DNA of 64,000 nt from Hydrogenophaga sp. Its GTDB lineage: Bacteria; Pseudomonadota; Gammaproteobacteria; Burkholderiales; Burkholderiaceae_C. Shown here piece by piece: positions 9,600 to 17,713 of the stretch. Under the pieces are notes generated by a model. It saw only the letters and a program-made list of their open reading frames with translations. It did no database searches and had not been told where the DNA came from. The translations under genes were made by a program, and so were the position numbers. The DNA lies in contig NZ_JADMJO010000003.1 in the NCBI RefSeq assembly GCF_018780385.1, positions 310,001 through 374,000 of the forward strand, written 5' to 3'. The first letter of the stretch is position 1. Each line of letters starts with the position of its first letter.

Positions 9600-10162
9600 C
9601 AGATCTTCCCGACCAGGTCCAGCGAAGGCGTGATGGTCTTCGAGCCTTCATTCCACTTGGCTGGGCAGACCTGGCCTGGGTTGTTGGCCACGAACTGGGC
9701 GGCCTTGAGCTTGCGCAGGGTTTCCTTCACATCGCGAGCGATCGCGTTGTCGTGGATTTCGGCGGTCTTGATCACGCCTTCGGGGTTGATGATGAAGGTG
9801 CCGCGCAGCGCCAGGCCTTCTTCTTCGATGTGCACGCCGAACGCACGGGTCAGCGTGTGGGTCGGGTCACCGATCAGCGGGAACTTGGCCTTGCCCACGG
9901 CAGGCGAGGTCTCGTGCCACACCTTGTGCGCGAAGTGGGTGTCGGTCGTCACGATGTAGACCTCGGCGCCGGCCTTCTGGAACTCGGCGTAGTTGTCGGC
10001 AGCGTCTTCCACTTCGGTCGGGCAGTTGAAGGTGAAAGCGGCGGGCATGAAGATCAGGACCGACCACTCGCCGCGCAGGCTGGCATCGGACACGGGCACG
10101 AACTTGCCGTTGTGAAAGGCTTGGGCCTGGAAAGGCTGGACGGTGGTGTTGATCAGGGACAT
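9599..10162 (-). CDS. ahpC: Alkyl hydroperoxide reductase subunit C (2-Cys peroxiredoxin)
   Basis: 187 residues from the ATG at 10162 (MSLINTTVQPF), which follows GAAGGAAATCACC; the frame extends further upstream but this start gives the exact length of enteric AhpC. The peroxidatic Cys lies in FTFNCPTEVED and the resolving Cys in GQVCPAKW near the C terminus. It reduces hydrogen peroxide, organic peroxides and peroxynitrite and is recycled by AhpF encoded just downstream. The upstream region holds a likely OxyR-type site. Confidence 0.97.
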   Translation of the reverse strand: MSLINTTVQPFQAQAFHNGKFVPVSDASLRGEWSVLIFMPAAFTFNCPTEVEDAADNYAEFQKAGAEVYIVTTDTHFAHKVWHETSPAVGKAKFPLIGDPTHTLTRAFGVHIEEEGLALRGTFIINPEGVIKTAEIHDNAIARDVKETLRKLKAAQFVANNPGQVCPAKWNEGSKTITPSLDLVGKI

Positions 10163-10234
10163 GGTGATTTCCTTCTGGATGGAGTTGCGGGAATGGTGAA
10201 CGGGGGTACTGCATGAGCAGCGCTGAATTGAACT

Positions 10235-10275
10235 ATAGCCCATGTCTATCAATAATCTTTATTGATAGTCTCTAT
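10235..10275 (-). promoter_or_regulatory. Probable OxyR-type operator and ahpC promoter
   Basis: ATAG (10235)-N7-CTAT (10246) is followed by a perfect inverted repeat, CTATCAATAA (10246-10255), TCT, TTATTGATAG (10259-10268). The ATAG-N7-CTAT element is the half-site of the OxyR consensus, and peroxide-induced ahpC genes are classic OxyR targets. On the minus strand, TATAGT (10237-10232) is a good -10 element for ahpC. A full four-element OxyR match with the canonical N7 spacing in the middle is not present. Confidence 0.5.
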
Positions 10276-10335
10276 CCGATCGATAGCTGAAATGTTGCAA
10301 CGCAGCACCACTGGGTGCTCAGCGCGTTACATATT

Positions 10336-10354
10336 AATGCGAATCGTTCTCGTT
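10336..10354. promoter_or_regulatory. Fur box upstream of the TonB-dependent receptor
   Basis: AATGCGAATCGTTCTCGTT is an imperfect 19-bp palindrome of the Fur-box type, 79 bp before the receptor start codon. A nearly identical site precedes the tonB operon at 14648, supporting co-regulation by iron through Fur. Confidence 0.75.
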
Positions 10355-10432
10355 AGATATACAATTCGCGCCTCCAGCCAGCCAGGACGCAGCCGCGTGC
10401 AGCCAGCCGAAAATCCTCAGCTCGTTGCCACC

Positions 10433-12727
10433 ATGTCCCACCGGAAATCTCGCCAGCGCCCCACCCCCATCCGTTCCGCGTCGTCGACGCCCTCAACCGC
10501 GTCCACGGCCCTGCTGCCCCTGGGCGCCATGCTCCTGGCCGGCTCGATGAGCGCCATGGCGCAAACCACGCCATCCAACACGCTGCCCACGGTGACCGTG
10601 CGCGAGCAGGCTGAGGTGCCGGAAGGCAAGGACGCACTGCGTGCGACGGAAACCGGCATCGGCAAAGGCCGCCAGCAATTGCGCGACATTCCGCAGTCGG
10701 TGACCGTGGTGACAGAGAAACTCATCGACGACCGCAACCTCGACACCGTCAAGGAAGCACTCAAGAACACGGCCGGCATCAGCTTCCTGGCTGCCGAAGG
10801 CGGTGAGGAAGACATCCGCCTGCGCGGCTTTTCGCTGCAGGCCACGGGCGATCTCTTCATCGACGGCATGCGCGATCCGGCCTTCTACGAACGAGACACC
10901 TTCAATCTCGATCGCATGGAGGTGCTGCGCGGCTCGGCGTCCATGTTGTTCGGTCGCGGCTCCACCGGCGGCGCGGTCAACCAGGTCAGCAAGGTGCCAC
11001 GCCTGATCACCGAACACCAGGTCGACTTGACCCTGGGCAGCCATGCCTACCGCCGCGTGCAGGGCGATTTCAACATCCAGACCGGTGAGAGCTCTGCGCT
11101 GCGCCTCAATGCCATGGTGACAAAGGCCAACAACAACGGCTCGGGCGCCAGCCTTGACAAAAACGGCGTGGCCGCAGCCTACCGCTGGGGCATCGGCGAG
11201 CGCAACGAGTTCCAGGCCAGCATTTACAACCTGGACAACAACAACGGCATCAACTACGGCATCCCGTTCATCGCACCCCGAGCCGGCGCACCCGCCTCCG
11301 AGCTGTTGCCGCTAGACCCAAAAAACTACTACGGTCTGGCCAGCGACTACAACGACGGCAGCGCCACCATCGCCGGTTTCAGCCACATCCACCGCTTCGA
11401 CCGCGAAAGCGAAATCAAGACCCAGGTCCGCGTGGGCCAGTTCAAGCGCGACCAGCGGTCGGGCGCGATCCGCTTTGCCGCAGCTGGTTTCCAGCCCGGC
11501 GGCGTGGCAGCGAACCTGACCAACTTCGGCCCCAGCACCGTCCTGCAGCGCAACCTGCACTTGAAGATCCAGGACATGGACATGGTCCAGGTGCAGAGCG
11601 ACTACAACGGCAAGTTCGAGGCACTCGGATTCAAGCACGAGATCCTGGCCGGCGTGGACGCGTCGCGTGAAGAGAAAACGGTTTACGCGGCACTCAATGC
11701 CGCGCAAGGCGGCGTGGTGCCAACCAAACCGCGCACCACCATCGGAACGCCCAGCGACGGAGCCTCCGTGAACGAGGCTTCACGGGTGCTGCGCGTCAAC
11801 AACCAGTACGTATCGACCGGATGGGGTACCTACGTGCAAGACATGGTGCAATTGACCCCCACTTGGAAACTCGTCGGTGGTTTGCGCTACGACAACCTCA
11901 CGGGCGACTACGACGCCTTTGCAATTCCGAACGCTGCTCCGGGCCCGGTCACGACCACCAGCTACCGCATGAAGGTGTCCGAAGTGAGCCAGCGCCTGGG
12001 CGCGCTGTGGCAACCCAACGCCCTGCAATCGTTCCACGCCTCGGCCGGCACTTCGTTCAACACCTCGGGCGACGCCTATTCGCTGGGCGATAGCAACGTG
12101 AACACGCCACCCGAGAAGAGCATCAACCTCGAAATTGGCGCCAAGCTGGATTCGGCTGACAAGCGCTTCACCACGCGCTTGGCGGTGTTCCGCTCCACCA
12201 AACTCAACGAGCGCAACACCGACCCCGACTTGCCAGTGGTCACGCTCTCGGGCAAGCGCCATGTGGCCGGCTTTGAGGCCGATATTTCCGGGCGTCTCTC
12301 GCCGATCTGGGAAGTCTACGGTTCCTACATGTGGATCCCCGTCGCCCATGTGGACAAGGCCGCGCCTTGCCCACCGTCGGGCGCTTGCACGCAGAACACC
12401 CCGGGTGAACGCGTGGGTGACCGTCCCTCCCTCACACCCGAGCATAGCGGCACGGTCTGGAGCACTTGGCAGCTCACGCCGAAGTTCCGATTCGGCGCCG
12501 GTCTGAACTTCCGCGGCAAGCAAAAGCCCACCCGCTCCGAGTTCCACGTGCCCAGCTACGTGACCGCCGATCTCATGGCCGAGTACCGCTTCGACTTCGA
12601 GAACCTGATCCTCAAGGCCAACCTGACCAACGTGGCCAACAAGCTGTACGCAGACCAGCTCTACCCCGGACACTACATTCCAGGTGCAGGCCGCACGCTG
12701 CAGGTGACCGCCAGCCTGAAGTTCTGA
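10433..12727 (+). CDS. TonB-dependent siderophore receptor (Fiu-like)
   Basis: 764 residues from the ATG at 10433. A basic N-terminus, a hydrophobic stretch (LLPLGAMLLAGSMSAMA) and QTTPSNT form a signal peptide. The TonB box region is TLPTVTVREQ; the plug includes QQLRDIPQSVTVVTEKLIDDR and LRGFSLQATGDLFIDGMRD; the barrel ends in the outer-membrane signature LQVTASLKF with a terminal Phe. It resembles catecholate/monomeric-catechol receptors of the Fiu/PiuA type, which often pair with PiuC. Substrate is inferred to be a ferric catechol siderophore. A Fur box precedes it, and a piuC-type gene follows after a terminator-like hairpin. Confidence 0.92.
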   Translation: MSHRKSRQRPTPIRSASSTPSTASTALLPLGAMLLAGSMSAMAQTTPSNTLPTVTVREQAEVPEGKDALRATETGIGKGRQQLRDIPQSVTVVTEKLIDDRNLDTVKEALKNTAGISFLAAEGGEEDIRLRGFSLQATGDLFIDGMRDPAFYERDTFNLDRMEVLRGSASMLFGRGSTGGAVNQVSKVPRLITEHQVDLTLGSHAYRRVQGDFNIQTGESSALRLNAMVTKANNNGSGASLDKNGVAAAYRWGIGERNEFQASIYNLDNNNGINYGIPFIAPRAGAPASELLPLDPKNYYGLASDYNDGSATIAGFSHIHRFDRESEIKTQVRVGQFKRDQRSGAIRFAAAGFQPGGVAANLTNFGPSTVLQRNLHLKIQDMDMVQVQSDYNGKFEALGFKHEILAGVDASREEKTVYAALNAAQGGVVPTKPRTTIGTPSDGASVNEASRVLRVNNQYVSTGWGTYVQDMVQLTPTWKLVGGLRYDNLTGDYDAFAIPNAAPGPVTTTSYRMKVSEVSQRLGALWQPNALQSFHASAGTSFNTSGDAYSLGDSNVNTPPEKSINLEIGAKLDSADKRFTTRLAVFRSTKLNERNTDPDLPVVTLSGKRHVAGFEADISGRLSPIWEVYGSYMWIPVAHVDKAAPCPPSGACTQNTPGERVGDRPSLTPEHSGTVWSTWQLTPKFRFGAGLNFRGKQKPTRSEFHVPSYVTADLMAEYRFDFENLILKANLTNVANKLYADQLYPGHYIPGAGRTLQVTASLKF

Positions 12728-12750
12728 TACGACTGTTCTCCAAGGCTTGT

Positions 12751-12779
12751 GCCGCCCCATGTGCGTGGGGCGGCTTTTT
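12751..12779 (+). terminator. Rho-independent terminator after the siderophore receptor
   Basis: GCCGCCCC (12751-12758) pairs perfectly with GGGGCGGC (12767-12774), followed by TTTTT. It probably ends most receptor transcripts, with partial read-through or a separate promoter serving the piuC gene 27 bp further on. Confidence 0.85.
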
Positions 12780-12805
12780 GCCTTTTCCCCACGACACAAA
12801 ATCCC

Positions 12806-13486
12806 ATGCTGCTGACCTTGCCCGACATCCTGAGCCCCGACGACCTGCGCCAGGCCCGCCAGGTGCTCGCGGACGCACCCTGGGCCGACGGGCGCGAAAG
12901 TGCCGGAAGCCAGGCCCGGGAGGCGAAGAACAACCAACAATTGCCACACGACTGCGAGGCGGCGCAAGCCATCCGCAACCTGGTGTTGCGCGGGCTGGAC
13001 CGCAATCCGCGCTTTTTCTCGGCAGCGCTGCCGCTCAAGGTCTTCATGCCGCGCATCAACCGCTACGGCGGCCCCGCCAACGCCTATGGCAACCACATCG
13101 ACAACGCGGTGCGCGTGCTTCCCGACGGCCAGCGCGTGCGCACCGACATCTCTTGCACCGTCTTCCTGAACGATCCCGCCGACTACGACGGTGGCGAGCT
13201 GGTGGTGGCCGACACCTACGGCGAGCACCGCATCAAGCTGCCAGCCGGACACGCCGTGATCTACCCCGGCACCAGCCTGCACCAGGTGAAGCCCGTCACG
13301 CGCGGCGAGCGCCTGGCCTGCTTTTTCTGGGTTCAGAGCATGGTGCGCAGCGACGAACAGCGCCGCCTGTTGTTCGACCTTGACATGAACCTGCTCGCGC
13401 TGCGCCAGCGCCATGGCGAAACGCCAGAAACCACCGCGCTCACCGGCACGTACCACAACCTGTTGCGGCAGTGGGCAGACACATGA
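12806..13486 (+). CDS. piuC: Fe(II)/2-oxoglutarate PKHD-type hydroxylase (PiuC/YbiX family)
   Basis: 226 residues from the ATG at 12806 ([10 protein letters not shown]), the usual family length. The double-stranded beta-helix residues are visible: the HxD iron ligands in GNHIDNA, the distal His in SLHQVKP, and the 2-oxoglutarate-binding Arg in TRGERLAC. YbiX/PiuC proteins accompany Fiu/PiuA receptors and are iron-repressed; their substrate is not established. Its stop codon overlaps the start of the next gene at ATGA. Confidence 0.92.
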   Translation: MLLTLPDILSPDDLRQARQVLADAPWADGRESAGSQAREAKNNQQLPHDCEAAQAIRNLVLRGLDRNPRFFSAALPLKVFMPRINRYGGPANAYGNHIDNAVRVLPDGQRVRTDISCTVFLNDPADYDGGELVVADTYGEHRIKLPAGHAVIYPGTSLHQVKPVTRGERLACFFWVQSMVRSDEQRRLLFDLDMNLLALRQRHGETPETTALTGTYHNLLRQWADT

Positions 13487-14610
13487 AGTCCAAGCCTGGA
13501 TCCACCGCCCCGCACACCCTGCCCGACGGGGCGGTAAGCCTGGCCGACCACGAGCACCACGCACGCCTGATGCTCGACGACGCGGTCTGGGCCTACTTCA
13601 ATGGGGGCGCCGCCGACGAGATCACCTTGCGCGCCAACACCCAGGCCTGGCAAACCATTGAGCTTCTGCCGCGCGTGATGCGCTCACTCGCCGGCGGCCA
13701 CACCCGCGTGAACCTGCTGGGCCGCGAATGGGCCCACCCTATTCTGGTCGCGCCCATGGCTTACCAGCGACTGGCCCATCCGCACGCCGAGCAAGCCACC
13801 GCGCTCGCCGCTGCCGCGCTCGGTGCTGGCCTGGTGCTCAGCACCCAGGCCAGCACCCTGCTTGAAGACGTGGCCCGCACCGTCCTGCCCGAAGCAGACC
13901 GCGGCCCGCTGTGGTTCCAGCTCTACCTGCTGCCCGACCGCGGTTTCATGCAAGCCCTGGTGCAGCGCGCCGAGGCGGCTGGCTTTGAAGCCCTGGTGCT
14001 CACGGTCGACGCCCCGGTGCAGGGCGCGCGCGACCGCGAGCGCCGCGCTGGCTTTCGCCGACCCGCAGACATCAGGGCGGTCAACCTGGCCGGGCGCGTG
14101 GCGCCCACACCGCTCTCCCTGCGGGCCGGACAGAGCAAGCTGTTCGATGACCTCATGACCCACGCCCCCACCTGGGACGACGTGGCCTGGCTGCGCTCCA
14201 TCACCCGATTGCCCGTGCTGCTCAAGGGCGTGGTGCACCCGGACGACGCACGGCAGGCGCTGACCTGCGGCGCGGCCGGACTGATCGTCTCCAACCACGG
14301 CGGGCGCACGCTCGACACCATGCCCGCCACCGCCACGCTGCTGCCGCGCGTGCTGCAGGCGGTGGCGGGTGACGCACCGGTGCTGGTCGACGGCGGCATC
14401 CGACGCGGCACCGACGTGCTCAAGGCCATGGCACTGGGCGCATCGGCCGTGCTGGTCGGCCGCCCGGTGCTGCACGGCCTCGCCAACGCGGGCGCCACCG
14501 GCGTGGCACATGTGCTGCGCCTGCTGCGCGACGAACTCGAAATCGCCATGGCCCTGACCGGCTGCCGCACACTGGCCGACGCGCCAGGGGCGCTGTTGAC
14601 CCGCGCCTGA
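13483..14610 (+). CDS. FMN-dependent alpha-hydroxy-acid oxidizing protein
   Basis: 375 residues from the ATG at 13483, which overlaps the piuC stop codon (13484-13486); a GTG 12 bases earlier is less likely. It has the TIM-barrel features of the lactate/glycolate/mandelate oxidase family: [10 protein letters not shown] near the N-terminus, [19 protein letters not shown], a Lys in [12 protein letters not shown], the catalytic His and FMN-binding Arg in SNHGGRTLD, and [18 protein letters not shown]. Substrate cannot be told from sequence; lactate or another 2-hydroxy acid is likely. Coupling to an iron-regulated dioxygenase is unusual. Confidence 0.88.
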   Translation: MKSKPGSTAPHTLPDGAVSLADHEHHARLMLDDAVWAYFNGGAADEITLRANTQAWQTIELLPRVMRSLAGGHTRVNLLGREWAHPILVAPMAYQRLAHPHAEQATALAAAALGAGLVLSTQASTLLEDVARTVLPEADRGPLWFQLYLLPDRGFMQALVQRAEAAGFEALVLTVDAPVQGARDRERRAGFRRPADIRAVNLAGRVAPTPLSLRAGQSKLFDDLMTHAPTWDDVAWLRSITRLPVLLKGVVHPDDARQALTCGAAGLIVSNHGGRTLDTMPATATLLPRVLQAVAGDAPVLVDGGIRRGTDVLKAMALGASAVLVGRPVLHGLANAGATGVAHVLRLLRDELEIAMALTGCRTLADAPGALLTRA

Positions 14611-14647
14611 TGAGGTTGGAGCGCTCCTTTTTTTGCGCATTTATGCA

Positions 14648-14666
14648 AATACGAAGCATTCTCGTT
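14648..14666. promoter_or_regulatory. Fur box upstream of the tonB operon
   Basis: AATACGAAGCATTCTCGTT closely matches the Fur site at 10336 (15 of 19 bases). It lies 53 bp before the 25-codon gene that opens the tonB-exbB-exbD-hemP cluster, so that cluster is probably repressed by Fur under iron-replete conditions. Confidence 0.7.
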
Positions 14667-14719
14667 TAGAATCACTCCTCGCGATGACCCACCCCTCCCT
14701 CCCTCCGAAAGGACACCAC

Positions 14720-14797
14720 ATGACCACCGGACTTGTCGCCTTCGGCACCAGCCTGATCTTGATGTTGTGCGCGGTGTGGTGGATCTTTCGCGCCTGA
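14720..14797 (+). CDS. Single-pass membrane micropeptide (25 aa)
   Basis: The ATG follows CGAAAGGACACCAC and encodes 25 residues that are almost wholly one hydrophobic helix (FGTSLILMLCAVWWIF) ending RA. It lies between the Fur box and tonB, so it would be the first cistron of the iron-energy operon. I do not recognise the family. Its tidy ribosome site, hydrophobic composition and position support a real small protein, perhaps an accessory of the TonB-ExbBD complex (inference). Confidence 0.55.
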   Translation: MTTGLVAFGTSLILMLCAVWWIFRA

Positions 14798-14825
14798 TGC
14801 ATCCACTGCCCACGCCGCTAAACTG

Positions 14826-15548
14826 ATGAGCTCATCCAGCGCCACACTGGCGCCGCCCTTCTCTCCCATGCCTGACGCCATGCCCACCCGTCTGCACCGC
14901 CGTCTGGCCATCGTGCTGGCGGTGGTCGCATTCCACATGGCCGCGCTCTGGGCGCTTCAAAGCGGTCTGCTCAGGCGCGCGGTGGAACTGGTGATCCCGG
15001 TGCAGGTGATGGCCGAACTCATCGAGATGCCGCAACCCCAGATCGAACCCCCACCGCCGGCCCCGCCGGTGACCGCGCCCACACCGCCCCGACCCAAGCC
15101 GCGTCCCGTGCCTCAGCCACTGCCGCAACCGGTGGCCAGCCCTACACCCGAGCCCTCCACGCTGGCACCCGTGGTGCCCCCCAGCCCGCCCGCGCCACCC
15201 GCCCCCGCCGAGCCGGTGGTGGCCGCCGCGCCGCCGTCACCACCTGCGCCACCGGCACCGCCCCGCATCGAACTGCCTTCGAGCAGCGCCGACTACCTCA
15301 ACAACCCACGCCCGCCCTACCCGCCGCTGTCCAAGCGCCTGGGTGAACAGGGCAAGGTCGTTGTGCGCGTCTTCATCGACGTGGACGGCACCGCCTCACG
15401 GGCCGAGGTGCGCAACTCCAGCGGCTTCGAACGCCTGGACCAGACCGCCGTGCAGACCGTGCTGCGCTGGCGCTACGTGCCCGGCAAACGCGCCGGCGTG
15501 CCCGAGGCCATGTGGTTCAACGTGCCGATCAATTTCGTTTTGGAATAA
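14826..15548 (+). CDS. tonB: Energy transducer TonB
   Basis: 240 residues. A cytoplasmic stretch and transmembrane anchor lie near residues 22-45 (LAIVLAVVAFHMAALWAL), followed by a long Pro-rich periplasmic spacer (about 60-150, many PxP/PPAPP units) and a C-terminal TonB domain (YPPLSKRLGEQGKVVVRVFI to FNVPINFVLE). TonB transmits the proton-motive force from ExbBD to outer-membrane receptors such as the one at 10433. No good ribosome site precedes the ATG at 14826; later ATG codons at 14868 and 14880 are possible starts and still keep the anchor. Confidence 0.93.
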   Translation: MSSSSATLAPPFSPMPDAMPTRLHRRLAIVLAVVAFHMAALWALQSGLLRRAVELVIPVQVMAELIEMPQPQIEPPPPAPPVTAPTPPRPKPRPVPQPLPQPVASPTPEPSTLAPVVPPSPPAPPAPAEPVVAAAPPSPPAPPAPPRIELPSSSADYLNNPRPPYPPLSKRLGEQGKVVVRVFIDVDGTASRAEVRNSSGFERLDQTAVQTVLRWRYVPGKRAGVPEAMWFNVPINFVLE

Positions 15549-15575
15549 ACCCCGTCCGCAGGAGTCAGAAAAATC

Positions 15576-16322
15576 ATGGAACCGCAACTCGCAACATCGG
15601 GCATCGCCCACGTCTGGACCCAGGGCGACTGGGTCACCCGCTCGGTGGCCATCGTGCTGCTGCTCATGTCGCTCGCCACCTGGATCATCATCCTGTGGAA
15701 GGCCCTGGACCAACGCGCCCAGCGCGCACAGGCCAAGGGCGTCGAAGGCTTCTGGCACAGCGCCGACTTCGCCGAAGGCCTGGACAAGCTCGGTTCGCCC
15801 GAAGGCAATCCCTTTCGCGCGGTGGCTCTCGAAGGCCGCGAATCGACCCGCCACATCCTGCACAAGGACGGCCACAACGGCTCACCACCCCAACGCCAGC
15901 TGCACGACAGCCTGGACGTGAGCGACTGGGTGGAGCGCTCGCTGCGCAAGAGCGTGGACGACTTCACCGCGCGCGCCCAGAGTGGCCTCTCGGTGCTGGC
16001 ATCAGTGGCTTCCACCGCCCCCTTCGTGGGCCTGTTCGGCACCGTCTGGGGCATCTACCACGCGTTGCTGGGCATCGGTGCGGCAGGCCAGGTCAGCATC
16101 GACCAGGTGGCCGGCCCGATCGGTGAGGCGCTGATCATGACTGCGCTGGGCCTGCTGGTGGCCATTCCTGCGGTGCTGGGCTACAACGCCCTGGTGCGCG
16201 GCAACAAGGGCATCAGCCACCAGCTCAACCGCTTCGCGCACGACCTGCACGCCTACTTCGTCACCGGCGCCCGCGTCACCGCCGGTGGTGATGGCAAGGT
16301 GCTGCCGATGAAGAAAGCCTGA
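15576..16322 (+). CDS. exbB: ExbB proton channel component (MotA/TolQ/ExbB family)
   Basis: 248 residues with three membrane segments: one near the N-terminus (SVAIVLLLMSLATWIIILW) and two in the conserved C-terminal half (LSVLASVASTAPFVGLFGTVWG and IGEALIMTALGLLVAIPAVLGYN). The TAPFVGLFGTVWGI motif is diagnostic. It forms the inner-membrane pentamer around ExbD that powers TonB. AGGAG precedes the start; 14 bp separate it from exbD. Confidence 0.95.
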   Translation: MEPQLATSGIAHVWTQGDWVTRSVAIVLLLMSLATWIIILWKALDQRAQRAQAKGVEGFWHSADFAEGLDKLGSPEGNPFRAVALEGRESTRHILHKDGHNGSPPQRQLHDSLDVSDWVERSLRKSVDDFTARAQSGLSVLASVASTAPFVGLFGTVWGIYHALLGIGAAGQVSIDQVAGPIGEALIMTALGLLVAIPAVLGYNALVRGNKGISHQLNRFAHDLHAYFVTGARVTAGGDGKVLPMKKA

Positions 16323-16336
16323 AGAGGAATCACACC

Positions 16337-16747
16337 ATGGCCATCGGAACCCAACAGGACAGCGACGACATGATGAGCGAGATCAACATGATCCCGTTCA
16401 TCGACGTGATGCTGGTGCTTCTCATCATCTTCATCATCACGGTGCCGGTGATCAAGCACGCAGTCAACATCGAACTGCCGCAGGCCAGCATGGAGAAGGT
16501 GCTGGACAAGCCGGAGAACATCCGCCTGTCGGTGGACGCCGATGGCGCGTACTTCTGGAACGACCAGCGCGTGGACGATGCCGACTTTGCGAGCCGCCTG
16601 CAGGCCGTGGCCACCCAGGAGCCTCAACCTGAGCTGCACATCCGTGGCGACAAGGCGGTGCGCTACGAGCGTGTGGCTCTGGCCATGGCCACCGCGCAGC
16701 GCACCGGCGTGCGCAAGATCGGTTTCATCACCGAACCCGCGCCATGA
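16337..16747 (+). CDS. exbD: ExbD biopolymer transport protein
   Basis: 136 residues. A short cytoplasmic N-terminus, one transmembrane helix with the essential Asp (MIPFIDVMLVLLIIFIIT) and a periplasmic domain. Works with ExbB and TonB. Its stop overlaps the hemP start at ATGA (16744-16747). Confidence 0.95.
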   Translation: MAIGTQQDSDDMMSEINMIPFIDVMLVLLIIFIITVPVIKHAVNIELPQASMEKVLDKPENIRLSVDADGAYFWNDQRVDDADFASRLQAVATQEPQPELHIRGDKAVRYERVALAMATAQRTGVRKIGFITEPAP

Positions 16748-16941
16748 ACACCGAACCTCGCCCGGACCCCAGCCGGGAACCCTCCCCGGCAGTTCGCGAA
16801 ACCGAACCCAGGGAAGACGCCTCGCCGTCCCTGACCAGCGACTCGCTGCTGCGCGGCCAGAAGGCCGTGACGATCAGCCACAACGGATCGATCTACCGCC
16901 TGCAGGCCACTCGCCAGGGCAAGCTGATCCTGACCAAATAG
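16744..16941 (+). CDS. hemP: Hemin uptake protein HemP/HmuP family
   Basis: 65 residues. The C-terminal half carries the family pattern: LLRGQKAVTISHNGSIY, then LQATRQGKLILTK. HemP/HmuP proteins are small and iron-responsive; in Burkholderia-type bacteria HmuP is reported to be needed for haem-uptake gene expression. The N-terminal half is acidic and Pro-rich. The 4-bp overlap with exbD places it as the last gene of the Fur-controlled operon. Confidence 0.88.
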   Translation: MNTEPRPDPSREPSPAVRETEPREDASPSLTSDSLLRGQKAVTISHNGSIYRLQATRQGKLILTK

Positions 16942-16996
16942 TTACTTGAATCGTGGGGCGACCTCGGAGAATTCATCATCCCCGAGTGTCGTTTTT

Positions 16997-17040
16997 GACC
17001 AGCCAAGGGGCGTTGCGCCCGGTTAGCCAGGTCTTTTTTT
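16997..17040 (+). terminator. Probable terminator of the tonB-exbBD-hemP operon
   Basis: An inner stem GGGCG-TTG-CGCCC (17008-17020) and an outer GACC/GGTC pair (16997-17000/17030-17033) precede a run of seven T (17034-17040). The outer helix is interrupted, so strength is uncertain. Confidence 0.55.
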
Positions 17041-17057
17041 GCGGCCCCGTTCAGTGC

Positions 17058-17465
17058 TTACAGGCCGATGGCAGCAATGCCGGCCCGCGCAATCTGCGCG
17101 TCTTCGGTCGACTTCACACCGCTCACACCCACCGCGCCCAGGCATTGGCCGTCTTTCATGATCGGCACACCGCCTTCGAGCATGCCCGAGATGAATGGCG
17201 CGCTCAGGAACGACACGCGGCCCTGGTTGATCACGTCTTCATAAACCTTGCTCTCACGCCGGCCCATGGCTGCCGTGTGGGCCTTGGCCGGGGCAATGTG
17301 CGACGAGATTGCGGGTGCGCCGTCCAGTCGCTGCAGACCCAGCAGGTGGCCGCCGTCGTCCACGATGGCGATCGTGACCGCCCAGTTGTTGTTCAGTGCT
17401 TCGGCTTCGGCAGCGGCTGCAATGAGTTTGACGTCGGCGCTTTCCAGCATGGGTTTGTTTTTCAT
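17058..17465 (-). CDS. GlcG/HbpS-like haem-degrading/binding family protein
   Basis: 135 residues from the ATG at 17465 (MKNKPML), preceded by AGGACTTAAGTTC. Typical GlcG/HbpS signatures are IAIVDDGGHLLGLQRLDGAP, AKAHTAAMGR, FISGMLEGGVPIM and GAVGVSGVKSTEDAQIARAG. Members bind haem or cobalamin, or have no known activity. It faces the iron operon convergently; a haem role fits the neighbourhood but is unproven. Confidence 0.85.
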   Translation of the reverse strand: MKNKPMLESADVKLIAAAAEAEALNNNWAVTIAIVDDGGHLLGLQRLDGAPAISSHIAPAKAHTAAMGRRESKVYEDVINQGRVSFLSAPFISGMLEGGVPIMKDGQCLGAVGVSGVKSTEDAQIARAGIAAIGL

Positions 17466-17713
17466 GAACTTAAGTCCTGTTGGGGTGTCTGATGAAGGTT
17501 GCAGGCAGGGATTGTGAATCCCCGCGCGCGCAAGAGGAACGATACCGCGACCATTGAGAGCCATGAGGTCACAAGTGACCTTACCAAAAGAGCGGTTTCA
17601 TCCCCCGCGCGTCCCAAGCGGATCATCGCCCTACAATGCATTTCCACCGGTTGGGCATCATTCCGATGCCCAGACACCGGCCCCCCGTGTCAGATGATGA
17701 AGGAGTCACCACC

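Noticed and set aside
10262..10432. Earlier in-frame start of the siderophore receptor
   Set aside because: The additional residues cover the Fur box and the promoter, and the signal peptide begins after the ATG at 10433.
14617..14636. Possible terminator GGAGCGCTCC-TTTTTTT after the hydroxy-acid oxidase
   Set aside because: The palindrome leaves no room for a loop, so the hairpin would have only about three pairs; kept out of the feature list.
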